A stretch of DNA of 64,000 nt from Trichobilharzia regenti. Its lineage: Eukaryota; Platyhelminthes; Trematoda; Strigeidida; Schistosomatidae. The notes below the pieces were generated by a model that worked only from the letters and a program-made list of their open reading frames with translations, ran no database searches and was not told the DNA's origin. Positions 1 to 12,781 of the stretch are shown piece by piece (the first letter of the stretch is position 1; every line of letters starts with the position of its first letter). The stretch is taken from contig OX235270.1 of NCBI GenBank assembly GCA_944472135.2, positions 143,731,632 to 143,795,631 of the forward strand, read 5' to 3'. The position numbers and the translations under genes were made by a program.

Positions 1-118
1 TGCAGGGATCTGACTGGCTACAGGCCTTCATCATGAGCTGACATAGGTTAGAGAAGCATTAGAAAACTTGGAAGTGATGAACATCTGTTTCGTCCCAGTT
101 ATGGTCTCTTTAGCGGTA
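1..118 (-). mobile_element. SINE family D, left unit of a head-to-head pair
   Basis: A reverse-strand copy of the repeat called family D here. The family's landmarks are a tRNA-like head (A-box-like TGGCTGAATGGTCTACGAGC and B-box-like GGTTCGAACC), then a hammerhead block about 25 nt downstream, then a tail ending near GACATNRGTTAGAGAACC when read in reverse. This unit keeps the tail and the hammerhead block. The core is damaged: CUGANGA reads CUAAAGA and the GUC cleavage triplet is lost. The head is missing and the element begins at or before the window edge. It is the mirror partner of the unit at 119-258. Confidence 0.7.
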
Positions 119-258
119 CGTCTATGAGCTCGTCTTACAACTGAAAGGTCATGAGTTCAAACCCCGATAGGGTGCGTACTGATGAGGAGTCCCAAACTAG
201 GACGATACAGCTGTCCAATACCAGTGGTTCTTTAACCAATGTCAGCTCATGATGGAAT
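119..258 (+). mobile_element. SINE family D, right unit of a head-to-head pair
   Basis: Forward family D unit with part of the A box (CTATGAGCTCGTCTTACAAC), a B-box-like GAGTTCAAACC, the hammerhead block at 176-221 and the family tail (GTCAGCTCATGATGG). Its tail mirrors that of the 1-118 unit, so the first ~260 bases form one large imperfect palindrome. Confidence 0.75.
176..221 (+). ncRNA. Degenerate hammerhead ribozyme motif in SINE D
   Basis: Helix II is GUCC/GGAC around CAAACUA. Helix III is the loopless CAG/CUG, followed by UC and helix I (GUACUG against CAAUAC, one mismatch). Two core positions are wrong for catalysis: C3 is A (AUGAGGA in place of CUGANGA) and GAAA reads GAUA. The motif is recognisable by comparison with 47927-47972 but is predicted inactive. 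Confidence 0.65.
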
Positions 259-1370
259 TAGTTGCCCGTTGGTTCAGTCTTCAGTTAGAACAGATAGTAG
301 TTTGTAGCAAATAATCACACCGATGAATTCTCTCACCAATCATCATGATTCCATTTAATTCAGATGATAACTCTAACGTTTTTAAAGAACACTATCGTGT
401 TGATTTATCTTAGTATGTATAAAAATGCAAATGAAATATCTAAAACATTGGTTATTCAATCAACCATTCTTTTACTTATTTATTTAAAACGCGTTACATT
501 AATTTGTTGATTTGACCTAGATTCTGGCTCACTTTAAACTATACATTTCATAAATACTGAATATATAAACATGTGTCTGCGTTTATGCTCTTATCTTTCT
601 GCGTAATGAATGGGATTTGCATGTTTCAGTGACAGAAGTATTCAAACACCCTTGTACTACAATAAGCTATACACTCGAGGGGTAAGTCAGCCATTATCCA
701 TGATAATGGGAAACAAACTGTATCCACCTAAAAACAAGAATAGTTATAAATTAAGCGTTTTCATAGGTAATGTTTTTCATCTATGAACAAAGATCCATAG
801 GTGAAACGCGGATGTACTTTTTTTTTCACTACAACAACAATTTATAAACTGGATATTTTGGAACAGATAATTCATGGTTGTTTAATGATACACAGTGATA
901 CCATAGTAATAATAATAATAATAAGGGAATTATGGGCAATTACGTCACAACAAAAAATTATGCAATCAATGAAAGCAGTGGATTTTGACGACGGAATAGG
1001 TATTCAACTGGCCATGGAATGTCCACCTATCGAAATGTCTCTTCTACTCCATTGATAAACCAGAATAAAAAAAATTATTTCACGTAAAGTGAAACTTAAC
1101 AATGAAGCAGACTGGCTTTTTTTCAGGAAAAAAAAGATCCACTACTGAAATAATACCTTCTGGTTTTACAAATGTTTAACGAAAAATTGAAATGGTATGG
1201 TACAAAACTCCCTGTACTATTTATTCCTTTTGTTTTATAACAAACTAGCGACTGAACATTAGAATGAATTATATTGCTTCGGTAATTTTTGCAGGTACCT
1301 TGCACTGTGTGGGGGGGGGGCGGGGGAATCTGATGTCAGATGTATCGAGTACTTTGTAAGATGCTAAGTA
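259..1370. other. AT-rich spacer, no gene seen
   Basis: Low-complexity AT-rich DNA with short AAT runs near 908-922. The open frames here are short, start at arbitrary ATGs and show no family resemblance. A G10-C-G5 run lies at 1311-1326 and can form a G-quadruplex on the + strand. Confidence 0.6.
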
Positions 1371-1530
1371 TCTGTCCAGAGTTTGATCACTGACTGATGT
1401 CATTTAGAGAACTATTCAAATTCGGAGTGTACTCCTGGGGGTGTTTCGTCCCAGTTCGAGACTCTTCAGTGATATCCACTAACGACCTCACAGGGGATTG
1501 TACCAAAGACCCTCTGGCCACGAGACCAAG
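1371..1530 (-). mobile_element. SINE family D, diverged copy
   Basis: The reverse complement shows the D tail (TTAGAGAACT), GGAGTGTACTCC and a hammerhead block with an intact CUGAAGA and GAAA. Helix II is GUCU/GGAC with one G-U pair. The region after GAAA is degenerate (a C-rich run), so no cleavage triplet remains. Boundaries are uncertain because the head is strongly diverged. Confidence 0.55.
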
Positions 1531-1774
1531 CTTGTTCACAATCCAACCAAATTAGTCTGGAATCCAATGATCCAAGAACTCTAAGTCATTTCGATTACGA
1601 TTTTAAGCGTGACTACCACCCGGTGTAGTCAATCAGTACGTTTCCTCACATACGACCTGGTGGACCCCAATGGTCACGAACTGACGCTTGAGCTACAGGC
1701 AAATTCGTCCTGTAACCAGTCAATAACTCTCGAAAAACTCCTGAAAATAATGAAAGATTACTAAAATGTAGGCA

Positions 1775-2060
1775 CCGCGGGTTCGACCCTAGAGTGGAAC
1801 CCGAAAGGGAAGTGGCAAGTAGGACGTCAGTGCAAGGATGACATGGAGAAGATCGTGTGAAGAGGAGTTGAAAGAGTATGGACTAACACGGATGCAGGCG
1901 AAAAGTGCAGCAGAAGATAGAAGCAAGTGGAGACGAGCAGTTGAAGCCGTATGTTTCTTGGTTGGCCATGAAGCACAGCCACTATTCGATGCTGTCGTGA
2001 AGTTTTCGTCTTTGCAGTTAAGTTTCGGTGTCTATAAGGACTATGATTTCACATAGGCCT
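1775..2060 (+). mobile_element. LINE family G (RTE-like), 3' fragment
   Basis: The open frame at 1838-2056 starts with MTWRRSCEEELKEYGLT and continues RSKWRRAVEAV. This is the C-terminal tail seen in the G copies at 34240-34400 and 53800-53960. It follows the typical non-LTR ending in which a GRP..TWRR stretch precedes a KEYGLTW..-type helix. Only the last ~250 bp of the element are present, and the coding tail runs into unrelated sequence after about residue 40. A 5'-truncated retrocopy. Confidence 0.75.
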
Positions 2061-2474
2061 TAGTAATGCATCTGAGATTTAGTCAATGAATAAAGGTGAA
2101 TTATAACCAAGCTATTTTTATTATTATTCATAAGTTTTCAAATGTAAGCTGAATTGACATAGTTGTCTTACAGATACAAACTGCCTTAAACTGAGTCTGT
2201 TTATAACCCCTGCATAGCTCGTAATCTTCCTAATTATCGACCTATACATTATATTATATTATAGCCCTAAACATTGAAGATTTTCCATTGAGTTTATTTG
2301 ATTGCAGAGTTTAACCTGTTCCAATCATTAAATTTTCGAAAAACTTCGCTCATTGTGAATGTATCGACCTTTCAAAACTCCAGGAAGTCAGGTATTCTTG
2401 ATGGCATTCACAGGAAATCAGTATCATTCCTGGCTAAGACCTTTGAAAGGTGTATACAACTTTGAAGCTAAGGT
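2061..2474. other. AT-rich spacer
   Basis: No coding or RNA signal was recognised. It contains a short TTATTATTA tract and a (TATAT)-like stretch near 2250. Confidence 0.5.
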
Positions 2475-3090
2475 AAATAAACAGTTGGAATGAAAACGCT
2501 AGGTGGTATAGTAGGGTAAGTAATATTGAGGTGAGCCATCGGTTGGGTACTGGGTAACAAGGGAAGGTTAGTCAATGAAGTTGTGAAGTCACATCAGTTG
2601 AGATGGTCACGACATGTGTTACGCATACCTAGTCGTCGTCTTCCTCGACTGGGGAAACGTTAGCCGCCGACATAGGATCAGGCTGGGAAAGAGTTAGCCA
2701 GTAGTGGTCAAACATGGCTTCATCAGTCAATAAAATAGACAACAGTTTAAACCAGCCAAGTAGGAAAGTGTAGGCTGCCAGTCTTCTTGGGGTCCTCGGT
2801 ATCGTAAGAACCAGTGACCACTGAAGACTATTGGCAGTGAGTGATATGGCTCAAAATCGTTCCCAACTGCTAGCCCAAATGCATTCGCTCTTTGTGATTT
2901 GTTATATTCAATAAAACTCTAGCATTCTTCCATATTAGTATTGTTTTCCCCTCACACACATTTTCGTTTATTATCTATCTCTTCTTTGAATATCTCTTTA
3001 CTGTCTTCTCTTGCTTTGTGTGGTACTTGGAGAGAGTGTGGCAACTTGAATTGCTGGACATCTGTGCAAAGTAGTTCCACAGTCAACCCA
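2475..3090 (+). mobile_element. LINE family F (RTE-like), decayed 3' end
   Basis: Nucleotide-level match to the better-preserved F copies at 4540-5228 and 37180-37832. Shared landmarks are GTGAAGTCACATCAGTTGAGATGG, the remains of LRWLGHVLRM, the GACATGGCTCAAAATCGTTC-like segment near 2843, and the 3' end ACTTGAATTGCTGGACATCTGTGC near 3044. Several stops and frameshifts interrupt the frame. The 64-aa open frame at 2941-3135 is a by-product of the F 3' UTR, not a gene. Confidence 0.7.
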
Positions 3091-4535
3091 GTCAATCAGT
3101 TAGTCACATTAATGTTCTACGACGTGAACAACTGATGGAAAATAATATAGTGAAGAGAAGCTAAAGCAATTCTGCTCAACTTACTGTCATTATAACGACG
3201 ACAATAACAAAAACACGAGTATGAACGCTGATTTTCACAGAATTTTTCATCATTTTTTACCTTGTTTAACAGCAAAACGTTTTTTGGGAAGCTGTTTATT
3301 GAAGAAAAACAAAAACGCTATTTCTCACCTGACTTACTCCTCATTGTACATTTATTGAATAATGAACATATTGTGAAAGCGGTAAAACAAACAATTCCAC
3401 CCAAGTTTAAATATTTTTAAAAAAATTTTCGAATTTATGTTATCATTAGAAAAAAGTAATAATTTATATTCTGAGTAGTTTTATCCACCTGGAAGTTTCC
3501 ACTAACGACTAAAAGACCCTAGTAGGGAAGAATTCAGACATACTTGTGAATGCAACAAAATGAATTCTTGAACCGTTACTCTATTCTCTGTATGTGTGTG
3601 TGTGTGTAAGCATGTGACTCGTCGGAAGACAGCAGAATACTTAATTAATGTTGCTTATATTTTCGTTACCAGTGTGAGTGTGAGACTGTGATAGACGCTT
3701 CATTTTGACGGAGTCATTGAAGTCAAACCCTCTGTATACGTGTGTGTCTGTACATGTGTGTATTTGAGTGTGAGTACATTCCCATGTGTGTGGCACACAA
3801 CTGTCTAATGATTTACACTTTCAAGTTAGAACTGTCTATTTTTCCATATTTGGTGTTAAAAACGAAAGTGAATTCAGTATGTGACTGATTAATGAGTATT
3901 CTTCTTTTGCTGTAGACCAAATTGGCTCCATGCAAGATTTTCAACTAGTCGAGGTAGTGTAATGAACGTCATCATCATCAACAATAACAAGAACGACAGC
4001 ACGTCGTGTAATTCATACACCAATATAAATACTACTAACGAAAGAAAAAGAATTTCTCCTCTTATTATTAAAAATGCAATCAGTAGATATATTTTAATTA
4101 TTGTTTAAATAGTTTAATTAATATTCAAAGTAGTATTGCCATAGTGTTTTGTTTGAAACAGAGAAACTCATGTATATGCGTGTATGTGTGTGTATAGACG
4201 TGAACACTCTCTTCTCACTCACACATACGCACGCACACACACACGCACACATGGACATCATTCACTTCACGTGTACTTACAGGCTAATAGAAACACTGAC
4301 TATTGTAATGATTGAGTGATCCAGTCAAGAAGAAATGTTGAATGTCTCAATTAAATGTCAGTTAAAGATGGTTAATTAAGAATCTCTGATGATACATGCA
4401 TATGTATATATACCATAGGTAGACACATATGTGTTTCATACAGACTGCTCTTTTTTTTACTTTCTATTTTGCTTCTCTTCACCTGCCTAGACATTTTCAA
4501 TTTATTAAGAGAAAGGCGCCAGATTGTTGGCACAT
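3091..4535. other. Repeat-poor AT-rich stretch with TG/CA microsatellites
   Basis: (TG)n tracts lie at about 3593-3608 and interruptedly to 3800, with (CA/CG)n at 4215-4255. No open frame with family resemblance was found. This could be intron or intergenic DNA. Confidence 0.5.
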
Positions 4536-4539
4536 TCCA

Positions 4540-5228
4540 CTAATGTTTACAAAACTATACAACTATCCTTTATGGTTGTGAGACCTGGCCACTGAGAGTG
4601 GAAGACATGAAAAGACTAGCTACCTTTGATCATAGGTGCCTGCGTTCTATTTCCCGTGTAAAGTGGCATAATAAGGTGAGCAACATGGAGGTTAGGCGTA
4701 GAGTTCTAGGTAAACAGGGGAAATCAATCGACGAAGTCGTGAAGCTACATCGACTGAGATGGTTAGGACATGTGTTACGTATGCCAAGTCATCGCCTCCC
4801 TCGACGAGCTATGTTAGCGGATATAGGGTCAGGCTGGAAAAAAGCTAGCGGCGGTCAAACAAAAACTTGGCATCAGTCAATGAAATCCACAACAGTTGGT
4901 CTAAGCCACGTAGGAAGGTGTAGACTTCCAGGCTGGGGTCCTCGGGACGGCAAAAATCTATGGTTGGAAACAATTGGTGACATGGCTCAAAATCGTTCTC
5001 AGTGGCGCAGATGCATCCACTCCCTGTGACTTATGATCTTCAATGAAACTGTTTTGTATTTATTTATTACTCCTTTGTCTCACACCTCTGCTCACTGTTT
5101 CTATTATGCTTTTCTTGTACTTTCTTCTCTTGCTTCGCGTGCTACACGGAATGTGGCGACTTGAACTTCCGCACATTTGTGCAAAGTTCTATGTCGAAAA
5201 CAGACAGACAGACAGATACAACAATTAG
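4540..5228 (+). mobile_element. LINE family F (RTE-like), 3' part with C-terminal reverse-transcriptase tail
   Basis: The 143-aa open frame (4598-5029) is the C-terminal region that follows the reverse-transcriptase domain in RTE-type non-LTR elements. It shows MEDMKRLATFDHRCLRSI, then LHRLRWLGHVLRM near residues 50-62, then an MAQNRSQWRR segment close to the end. Bases 4555-4600 encode LYGCETW-like sequence in frame but with one stop (TGA for the expected Cys/Glu region), so the copy is 5'-truncated and dead. The element ends in a CAGACAGACAGACAGATACA simple-repeat tail near 5203. The family is probably of the schistosome SR2 type; that name is inferred. Confidence 0.8.
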
Positions 5229-5529
5229 AGAATACCTGTGTATTAAAGTGAAGATGTAGGGGACACACGCACTAGCGTACGCACACACACACACATACAC
5301 ACACACAAACACTGTGTGTGATTCATAATTCTTAATTTTTCTATTGTGTAAAGCTTTTGTTGTAAAACTTGTTTTAGTCAAAATAAAATAACAACAACAG
5401 GTTAGTTAGTTTATACACAAAGTTCATCATTCGCATAGATTGAATAAATGACGAAAAAAGTACACCCATGGTAAAGGCGAACGTTCTGAAGGCTAGGAGA
5501 CATTTATGTAACATTGATCACATTATAGG
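5229..5529. other. CA microsatellite and AT-rich spacer
   Basis: (CA)n at 5281-5310, otherwise AT-rich. No gene was seen. Confidence 0.5.
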
Positions 5530-5810
5530 GGTCTTTTAATTCAGTTTGGACTCAAGTGCTCAGCCTTGGGTTGACATGTCGGCTCCTTGTGCAGAAGTCC
5601 GGGCGATTTCTGTTTTTTTTTTAATTTGAATTAATTCAGTGGATGGTGACCAGCAGTGGTATGCAGGATGACGCGCATTTCACCCTTCTTCTTCGGACTA
5701 GTCGTCAGCTGGGTGTACGTGTATTCCCCGGTCAATGATGGTGTTGCCGGTGTAGCCACCGTTTCAAAGACCAAAGCATTATCCACCAGACTACTTAGAT
5801 CAGGAGAGCT
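5530..5810 (-). mobile_element. Smα SINE, left unit of a head-to-head pair
   Basis: Reading in reverse there is an A box (near 5785-5805, AGTAGTCTGGTGGATAATGC), a degraded B box, the hammerhead block (about 5665-5715) and the Smα tail (GAGCCGACATGTCAACCCA) running to about 5530. The hammerhead belongs to a variant subfamily whose core reads CUGACGACUAGUCC, with two extra bases between the core and helix II. Smα is the well-known schistosome SINE with an active hammerhead ribozyme; this copy is predicted inactive. Confidence 0.8.
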
Positions 5811-5867
5811 ACCTCTTTCGCAGCGAGCATTAGTAATTATTTAATTTGAACTTACCCACTGATTTCT

Positions 5868-6035
5868 CGTAGCCCAAGTGGTCTAGTGGATAACGCTTTG
5901 ACATTTGAAATTATGGATACCGGTTTCGAGCAGGGAATGCAGTTAGATCCAGCTAACGATTAGTCCTAAGCAGGAGGGTTAAGTGTGCGTTATTCTGGAC
6001 TCCACTGCTAGTCACCACCCACCTATTTAGAGAGG
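5868..6035 (+). mobile_element. Smα SINE, right unit of a head-to-head pair
   Basis: An A box (AAGTGGTCTAGTGGATAACG) starts near 5877, a B-box-like GGTTTCGAGC at 5930, and a decayed hammerhead block at 5955-6010 where the core reads CUAACGAUUAGUCC. It ends in CCACTGCTAGTCACCACCCACC. It is placed about 60 bp from an inverted partner copy. Confidence 0.8.
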
Positions 6036-6890
6036 TTAGTTTCACAATTATATTAACACACTGAATGATTCAGATTTCAAAAGTATTATCCCATCTTATC
6101 AATTAGTGGAATAATAATAATCGGCGAATATGACCTGCCTCTTACTCCCTAATTTACATGTATGTATGTGTGTGTGTGTGTCACCAAACATACACAGGCA
6201 GAAGTAATGGCGGTTTAACACCTAAGGGGTGGGAGGACATATACCCGAATGGTTAGAAAAACAAAAAAATTGTGAATCCACGATTAAACGCAGTTGGCGG
6301 ATTACCATTCTTATCAATAACTAAACACTTAATTGACATCGAAACAGCTGTCAAGATTATTTACAAAAACAGTCTACAAGGCTTACTAAAATATGCTGAG
6401 TTGATCACTATCCATAAAATTGAGCCGCACTCCTTGTGTCTACAAAAACAATTTATTATTATTATCACTCTTAACACCTACTTTGGTAGTCCCTAAGTGA
6501 TGATTACATCACCAAAGGTAAGGTCTTCTAATAGCACTAACAGTTTGAAAATGGCTCATCTGGCGTTTAATGCATGTTGATTTCAATGCAAGCAAAGTGA
6601 TCTGTTAAGACAGAGACATTTTGTAGCTCAAGAGGATGATACTGGTGTTTTTGTGGGTGTGTTCTGTCAGCTGAACAATTAAGTTGCATTGGTTTCATTG
6701 TTTTCCTAGATAGCATCTTCAGCGCAAACTTCATTTGCTTACTAATCTCTGCCTAGCTCATATATTCTAAATCCAACTTAATTATATTACTAGGTGATTA
6801 ACACTCAGTTGGTCAGAATCTCTCCTCTGTTTACCTTATTAATCCTTTCGTAAACGAAATTGTTTCAGTAAGTAAAAGAACAGCTAAGCT
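6036..6890. other. AT-rich spacer
   Basis: A TG microsatellite lies at 6162-6180. The 74-aa open frame at 6272-6496 has no recognisable domain and is probably chance. Confidence 0.45.
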
Positions 6891-6891
6891 G

Positions 6892-7087
6892 TGCGTCGGT
6901 GGCACAGTGGTTAGGACTCCCGCCGACCATGCACATGGTCCAGGGTTCGAACCCTCGCCGATGCACACCTGATATCTATGATCGACCTGCGAATTCTGGG
7001 CTACCGATATCCACGCTGAAAATTCCATACATGTATCAAAAATACGGTGTGGAATCAAGCTGTAATCAAAAATAAATAAATAAAAAA
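6892..7087 (+). mobile_element. SINE family B (tRNA-like head, ~190 bp)
   Basis: Pol III-type A box within TCGGTGGCACAGTGGTTAGG and B box GGGTTCGAACCCTCG about 35 bp later. The body has landmarks TGATATCTATGATCGACCTG, GGGCTACCGATATCCACG and TGTGGAATCAAGCTGTAATC, and the tail is a TAAA-type simple repeat. Four other copies lie at 21092, 26127, 36492 and 54399, all on the + strand. It does not fold into a tRNA cloverleaf beyond the promoter region. Confidence 0.85.
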
Positions 7088-7690
7088 TTAAATATACAAT
7101 TTACGTGTGTTGATTGATTATTCGCAGAGATTGTGCAACACTGCCGACTGCTTCATTTCATGAATCAGGCGGTGAATTTGTCAGGAATAAAAACCAAAAC
7201 GTTATATCCTTATCGGTGTTTATTTTCGTTCATTTGCATTCCAAGTAGAGCATACGGCTTCAAGCTTTAAGTTTTGAAATTTTCTTAGCTACGGTATTGA
7301 AGTTTAGGAGTAAATCAGGATTTGGGATTCGAACTCTGAAGCAAGCATGCGTTGCTGACGAGTATTCCATCACTAAGTTATTGACGTAAAACGCAGATTG
7401 TCCTCTATGCGTGCAACTGGTATCGAGATGTCTAACTAACGGTAGCCTATTAGATGCTTTACTGGCATCAGTGTATATGTAAAACTACTGTAGTGGCATT
7501 CTCAATTTCGAATGCAAAGTTATTAAGACTTTGAGGGGTCCATCTTGAAAAGTTTAGGTTATACATATAAATAAAATACGTCGAATATTCGACAAAGAGG
7601 CATTCTATATACTCTGTTCAGCTTTTGATGATAGTGGCCAGTAGAAGCCTAATTCTTATCATTGAAATTATAAACGTTTATTGATTTTCC
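7088..7690. other. AT-rich spacer with a possible diverged tRNA-like SINE head
   Basis: Bases 7316-7380 read as a very diverged reverse-strand B box (GGATTTGGGATTCGAACTCTGAAG) with a downstream A-box-like TATTCCATCACTAAGTTA. It may be a relic of SINE C or D. Nothing else was recognised. Confidence 0.35.
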
Positions 7691-7985
7691 CTTGTTCCTT
7701 TATGTTCTCAGTGGAACATAAAGCTCCACGCTTTGAGCTTGGAATCCTTCCTTTTGCTGGGTATACAACCGGCGAGTTAACAAAGAGAAGTTTCCCAGTG
7801 TATTCACAGGGAATCAAAATTGCACCAACTATGTACTTGGCGAACATTTTGTCACTGAATTACCAAGGCATTATTATAAATAATTCAAACTGGACTTTTT
7901 CCGTTGATTCTTTGAACCGAAGTGCTTAGCCTCAGCTTAACATGTTGACTCCTTATGCAGATGTTTCGATGATGTCTGATGGTAC
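7690..7985 (-). mobile_element. Fragments of SINE C (left) and Smα tail (right)
   Basis: 7690-7790 resembles a decayed reverse-strand SINE C 3' end (TTCTCAGTGGAACATAAAGC). 7886-7985 is the reverse-strand Smα tail, with landmarks TGGACTTTTTCCGTTGATTC, TTAACATGTTGACTCC and TTATGCAGATGTTTCGATGA. The 82-aa open frame spanning both pieces is not a gene. Confidence 0.55.
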
Positions 7986-8139
7986 ATTATGGATAAGATT
8001 TTATTTTGATAAATCACACAGTGTTGTACAGTAGTATTAACTGATGACATTTCGAGCACAAACTATTATTGCTCATAATCATATCAAATTGTGTAGTTAT
8101 ACTCTAAAACAGTATCTTAGTTCTATACTTATATCGATG

Positions 8140-8325
8140 TCTGGTGTTCCCACTGATACCGTTTGGAACTATGGGTACCAGGTTGGAGCCTCATGGGGAA
8201 CACTAGCACTGACTGGAGAGTGCAGCTACATCCAGCTGACGACTAGTCCCGGATAGGAGGGCGAAACACCCATCATCCTGGATTCCACTGCTAGTCACCA
8301 CCCACCAATTTACATCAGGGCATTA
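8140..8325 (+). mobile_element. Smα SINE, variant hammerhead subfamily
   Basis: The B-box region reads GGGTACCAGGTTGGAGCCTC. It is followed by the Smα spacer, the hammerhead block at 8226-8286 and the end motif CCACTGCTAGTCACCACCCACC. The head upstream of about 8150 is degraded. Confidence 0.75.
8226..8286 (+). ncRNA. Hammerhead ribozyme motif, Smα variant with stem II insertion
   Basis: The core CUGACGA and GAAA are intact, helix I is ACAUCCAG/CUGGAU, and the cleavage triplet is AUC. Helix II begins CUAGUCC instead of GUCC and the other strand reads AGGAGGGC, so the pair next to the core is C-C rather than G-C. The helix III region is also altered. Predicted to be inactive or very slow. The same CUAGUCC form occurs at about 5700 (reverse strand) and 52706. 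Confidence 0.7.
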
Positions 8326-8555
8326 TTAGTGTTTATATTGTTTGCTTATATTGTCTTAATGAAGCAAGGCAACTAATTCTTTAACAGGAGTGATTAATAA
8401 ATTGTTTTAGGTTATGTTAATTTCAGGTGTTCAGCGTTTGTACAAAAGTATCATTGTTTGTATAAACACATTTTCACAATTTCACACGATCCTATCATGT
8501 ACACAATTCGTGTGAGGTCTTATCAACGAAGATGAATACTATAATGAAAATACTA

Positions 8556-10095
<1,540 letters not shown>

Positions 10096-10099
10096 ATGA

Positions 10100-10281
10100 T
10101 TTTGATGTGGTTGTATTCTCTGAGCTGGTTAGTTAATTTGCTAAGCTTTCATCACCCTACTAGCCAACATCTTAAAGCTCACTACAAATTGAAGTATGCG
10201 CTGAAGGAAGATGTCGCCTAGTAGGGCGATGAAAGCTTCGCAAATTAACTATCCAACTCAGAGAACACAACCACATCAAAA
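10100..10281. repeat. Large hairpin: two head-to-head copies of a retroelement tail
   Basis: Arms 10100-10173 and 10208-10281 are near-perfect reverse complements (~74 bp each, few mismatches) around a ~34-bp spacer. Each arm, read outward, has AAGATG, GCCTAGTAGGGYGATG, AAAGCTT and AAATTAACTA, and ends in ACAACCACATCAAAA. The block with a small stem followed by GAAAG resembles the ribozyme-like ends of Penelope-type elements, but this assignment is inferred. An internal-promoter head is not visible. Confidence 0.75.
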
Positions 10282-12781
10282 GATTATATTTGTGTTTTCA
10301 GTGATTTAGACAAATTTAGTGAGACCAACTTTTTAAATACACGTCTATTTTTATACAAATCCCAACGAAGTGTCATCTACCCCTACTCATTTAAACACAA
10401 ATAATCTCTCAGCTGTTCAAAACACATCCACACAAACATGAACAGGGATACACGTTATAGCAAAGCAGTCCGAGTGAAAATAGAAAAGAAAAAAAAAGGA
10501 TGTGTGTGATAAACACTTCTCTACTTGAAAAGCATTATTAATTACTAAAGTGTTTGTTTTCTTTGCAATTCATTATTTCAAAAATAAATTTCACACCTCA
10601 CTGTCAAGTGAGACAACTGCTTCAAGAGTCCACTATCTCTCATCGAAATGATGACATTTTTAAATGCAAAGAAAAATTGACAGGAATTTTAACACTAAGG
10701 CGTTAAGCATGATTTTGTTTTTCAGGCATTTACTCCATGTGCAAACATGCACACACATACACGCTAATGCGCGTCAGTGGATTGTAAAAGTCAAGAAAGC
10801 TTCGATTAGGTCATCGCCTAGTAATTTATTCACATTCTAGAAGTCAATCATCTCTCTGTGTGTATGCTCATGGCAGTGTTTACTGAGCAGCTAGCTTAGA
10901 AGAAATAGCCTGTGGATTATTCATATTCCATCAAATAAATGTAGGCGAAGAAGACACACTTGCTCATCACTGTCTCTGGAACCAAAAGAAAAAAGAAGTA
11001 GGAAGGATGTAATCCCTAATGAATACGCATATTATCGTGATATAGTGCTATTCAGTGAAAGTAACAGAGAGATGAAAAAGTAGTTTTGATGTTTATTAAT
11101 AAATGTAGACTAATATTTCCTGAGAAAAAAAGCAACTGTCTATCTACCCCCGATTGACTCATCCTTCGCTGTTTATGCCAGGGTAATTTTGATAGTTAGC
11201 ATTTTGCCTTTATCTCATGATCACCTACCTTGCTGGAATCATCAACCGTAGAGATGACTGAGTCATTTCAACTTTGGTGGCCCAACAAAACTAACCGGTA
11301 CATAATAATCTGAATATGTTTAATTTTTTTCCCTTAATTATTGATGACATTTATTCACTATGTATATATATATATTGAGCAGACTGTAAGCTGAGCATTA
11401 AACGTTGAAAAGAGCAAATCAACCTTGAAGGAAATAAGCTGGTAAAAAAAAGAAGGAAAGAAAGAGTGTTTTCAAGAAGGAATTATTTTCGCATACGCTA
11501 GGGGCTTAGCTTTCTCCTGTCTAGCTTTTGAGTCTGTCCCAACTAGGGTATGTCACATCACATCCCTTGTGTAGAATGAAATTCTTTCCGTTCAACCCTA
11601 CACATCACAACAACACTGACTGAAATCGTTGGATTTGCGCTTAATTTACTTATTTATTATTTTTCTGATTTTATTTCTCCTCTTTGAAAAAGCATGTCAA
11701 AACATGATAACTGGAAAGTGAAATGTTTTGGTTCAAGGTTCTTGTCATCCTCTCTCTCTCCCCCTCTCACTCTCTCAGTGACTAAGTGTATTGTTCAACT
11801 TTACTTAAAGATAAATCAGAATAATCGCTCTAACTTCTGGGTTCCATGATTTATGCCTTATGAGTATGTCTGTTACGCGAAACCTCCACCGTAAGATAAT
11901 TGTAGCAAGACTGTAAAACAAACAAATAAAAGATTTATGCGATGGCTATTTAAACAGACTTTTTCTTCTGTGCCAAATGAGTACTAGATTGTATCAAATA
12001 TGAAGGAAAGACTATTTATTCTTTAAGAAAAACATGATATTACAGAGTTCGGAGTGAAAAATAATGATAATTATTATTATAATGACAATGATACCTTCAT
12101 TTTATCAAAGAAAATCAGAATAAGTAACATTTACTACTCCGGTGTATAGCTAACATCCAGCTATGTAACACATAAATCATTAATTATTGTGTACACGTAT
12201 ATCTGTTCTGGATGACTCAACAGAACAATTTTCATTCACCGATGCCTATTCATCCTCTTCAAAGCATCGCACACACCATAACTAACTAACTAACTAAATT
12301 ATCAAGTGATCTTTTGAACTTGTTTTATTAAGCATGAAAAAGAACGTGTTCTCGGAGTGCTAGATAACAGTGTGTGCGTGCATATCTGTGGAGGAGGTTT
12401 TGTATAACATTTTCCCGCCTAGATATCTAATTGTGAATGTCCAATTTTATTGTAAGTAGATTACAAATGATTTTGCCAACTACACTTGGCCGGGAAAAAT
12501 TCGCTAACTGAACTAATCTCTACTTACAAATAAATCTATGATATCCTCCTTCTTTTGAATGAATGTACACTGGTGTAAAATAAAGAGTGTGACTAATTTT
12601 TTTTTTGCATTTAGTAATAAAAGTGACTTGTTTGGCCTAAACCATAGACAAAGACACAGAGATACAAAGATGTGTTGTAGTCTTAGCTTTTCACTTTTAA
12701 CCTAACAAACGAATTCATCATTTAAAGGTATTTTGAAAAAGTATTTATGTATATGTATGTGGAATAGCACACAGTTTATCC

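Noticed and set aside
4598..5029. Host gene for a 143-aa protein
   Set aside because: LRWLGHVLRM and the flanking sequence repeat at two other loci and belong to a LINE C-terminus.
6955..7060. Hammerhead in SINE B (CTGATATC ... GCGAATTC)
   Set aside because: No CUGANGA/GAAA pair with complementary helices could be aligned in any B copy.
6892..7087. tRNA gene
   Set aside because: Only the A and B boxes match; no acceptor stem, anticodon arm or 3' end, and the sequence continues into a SINE body. The same holds for the other SINE B, C, D and E heads.
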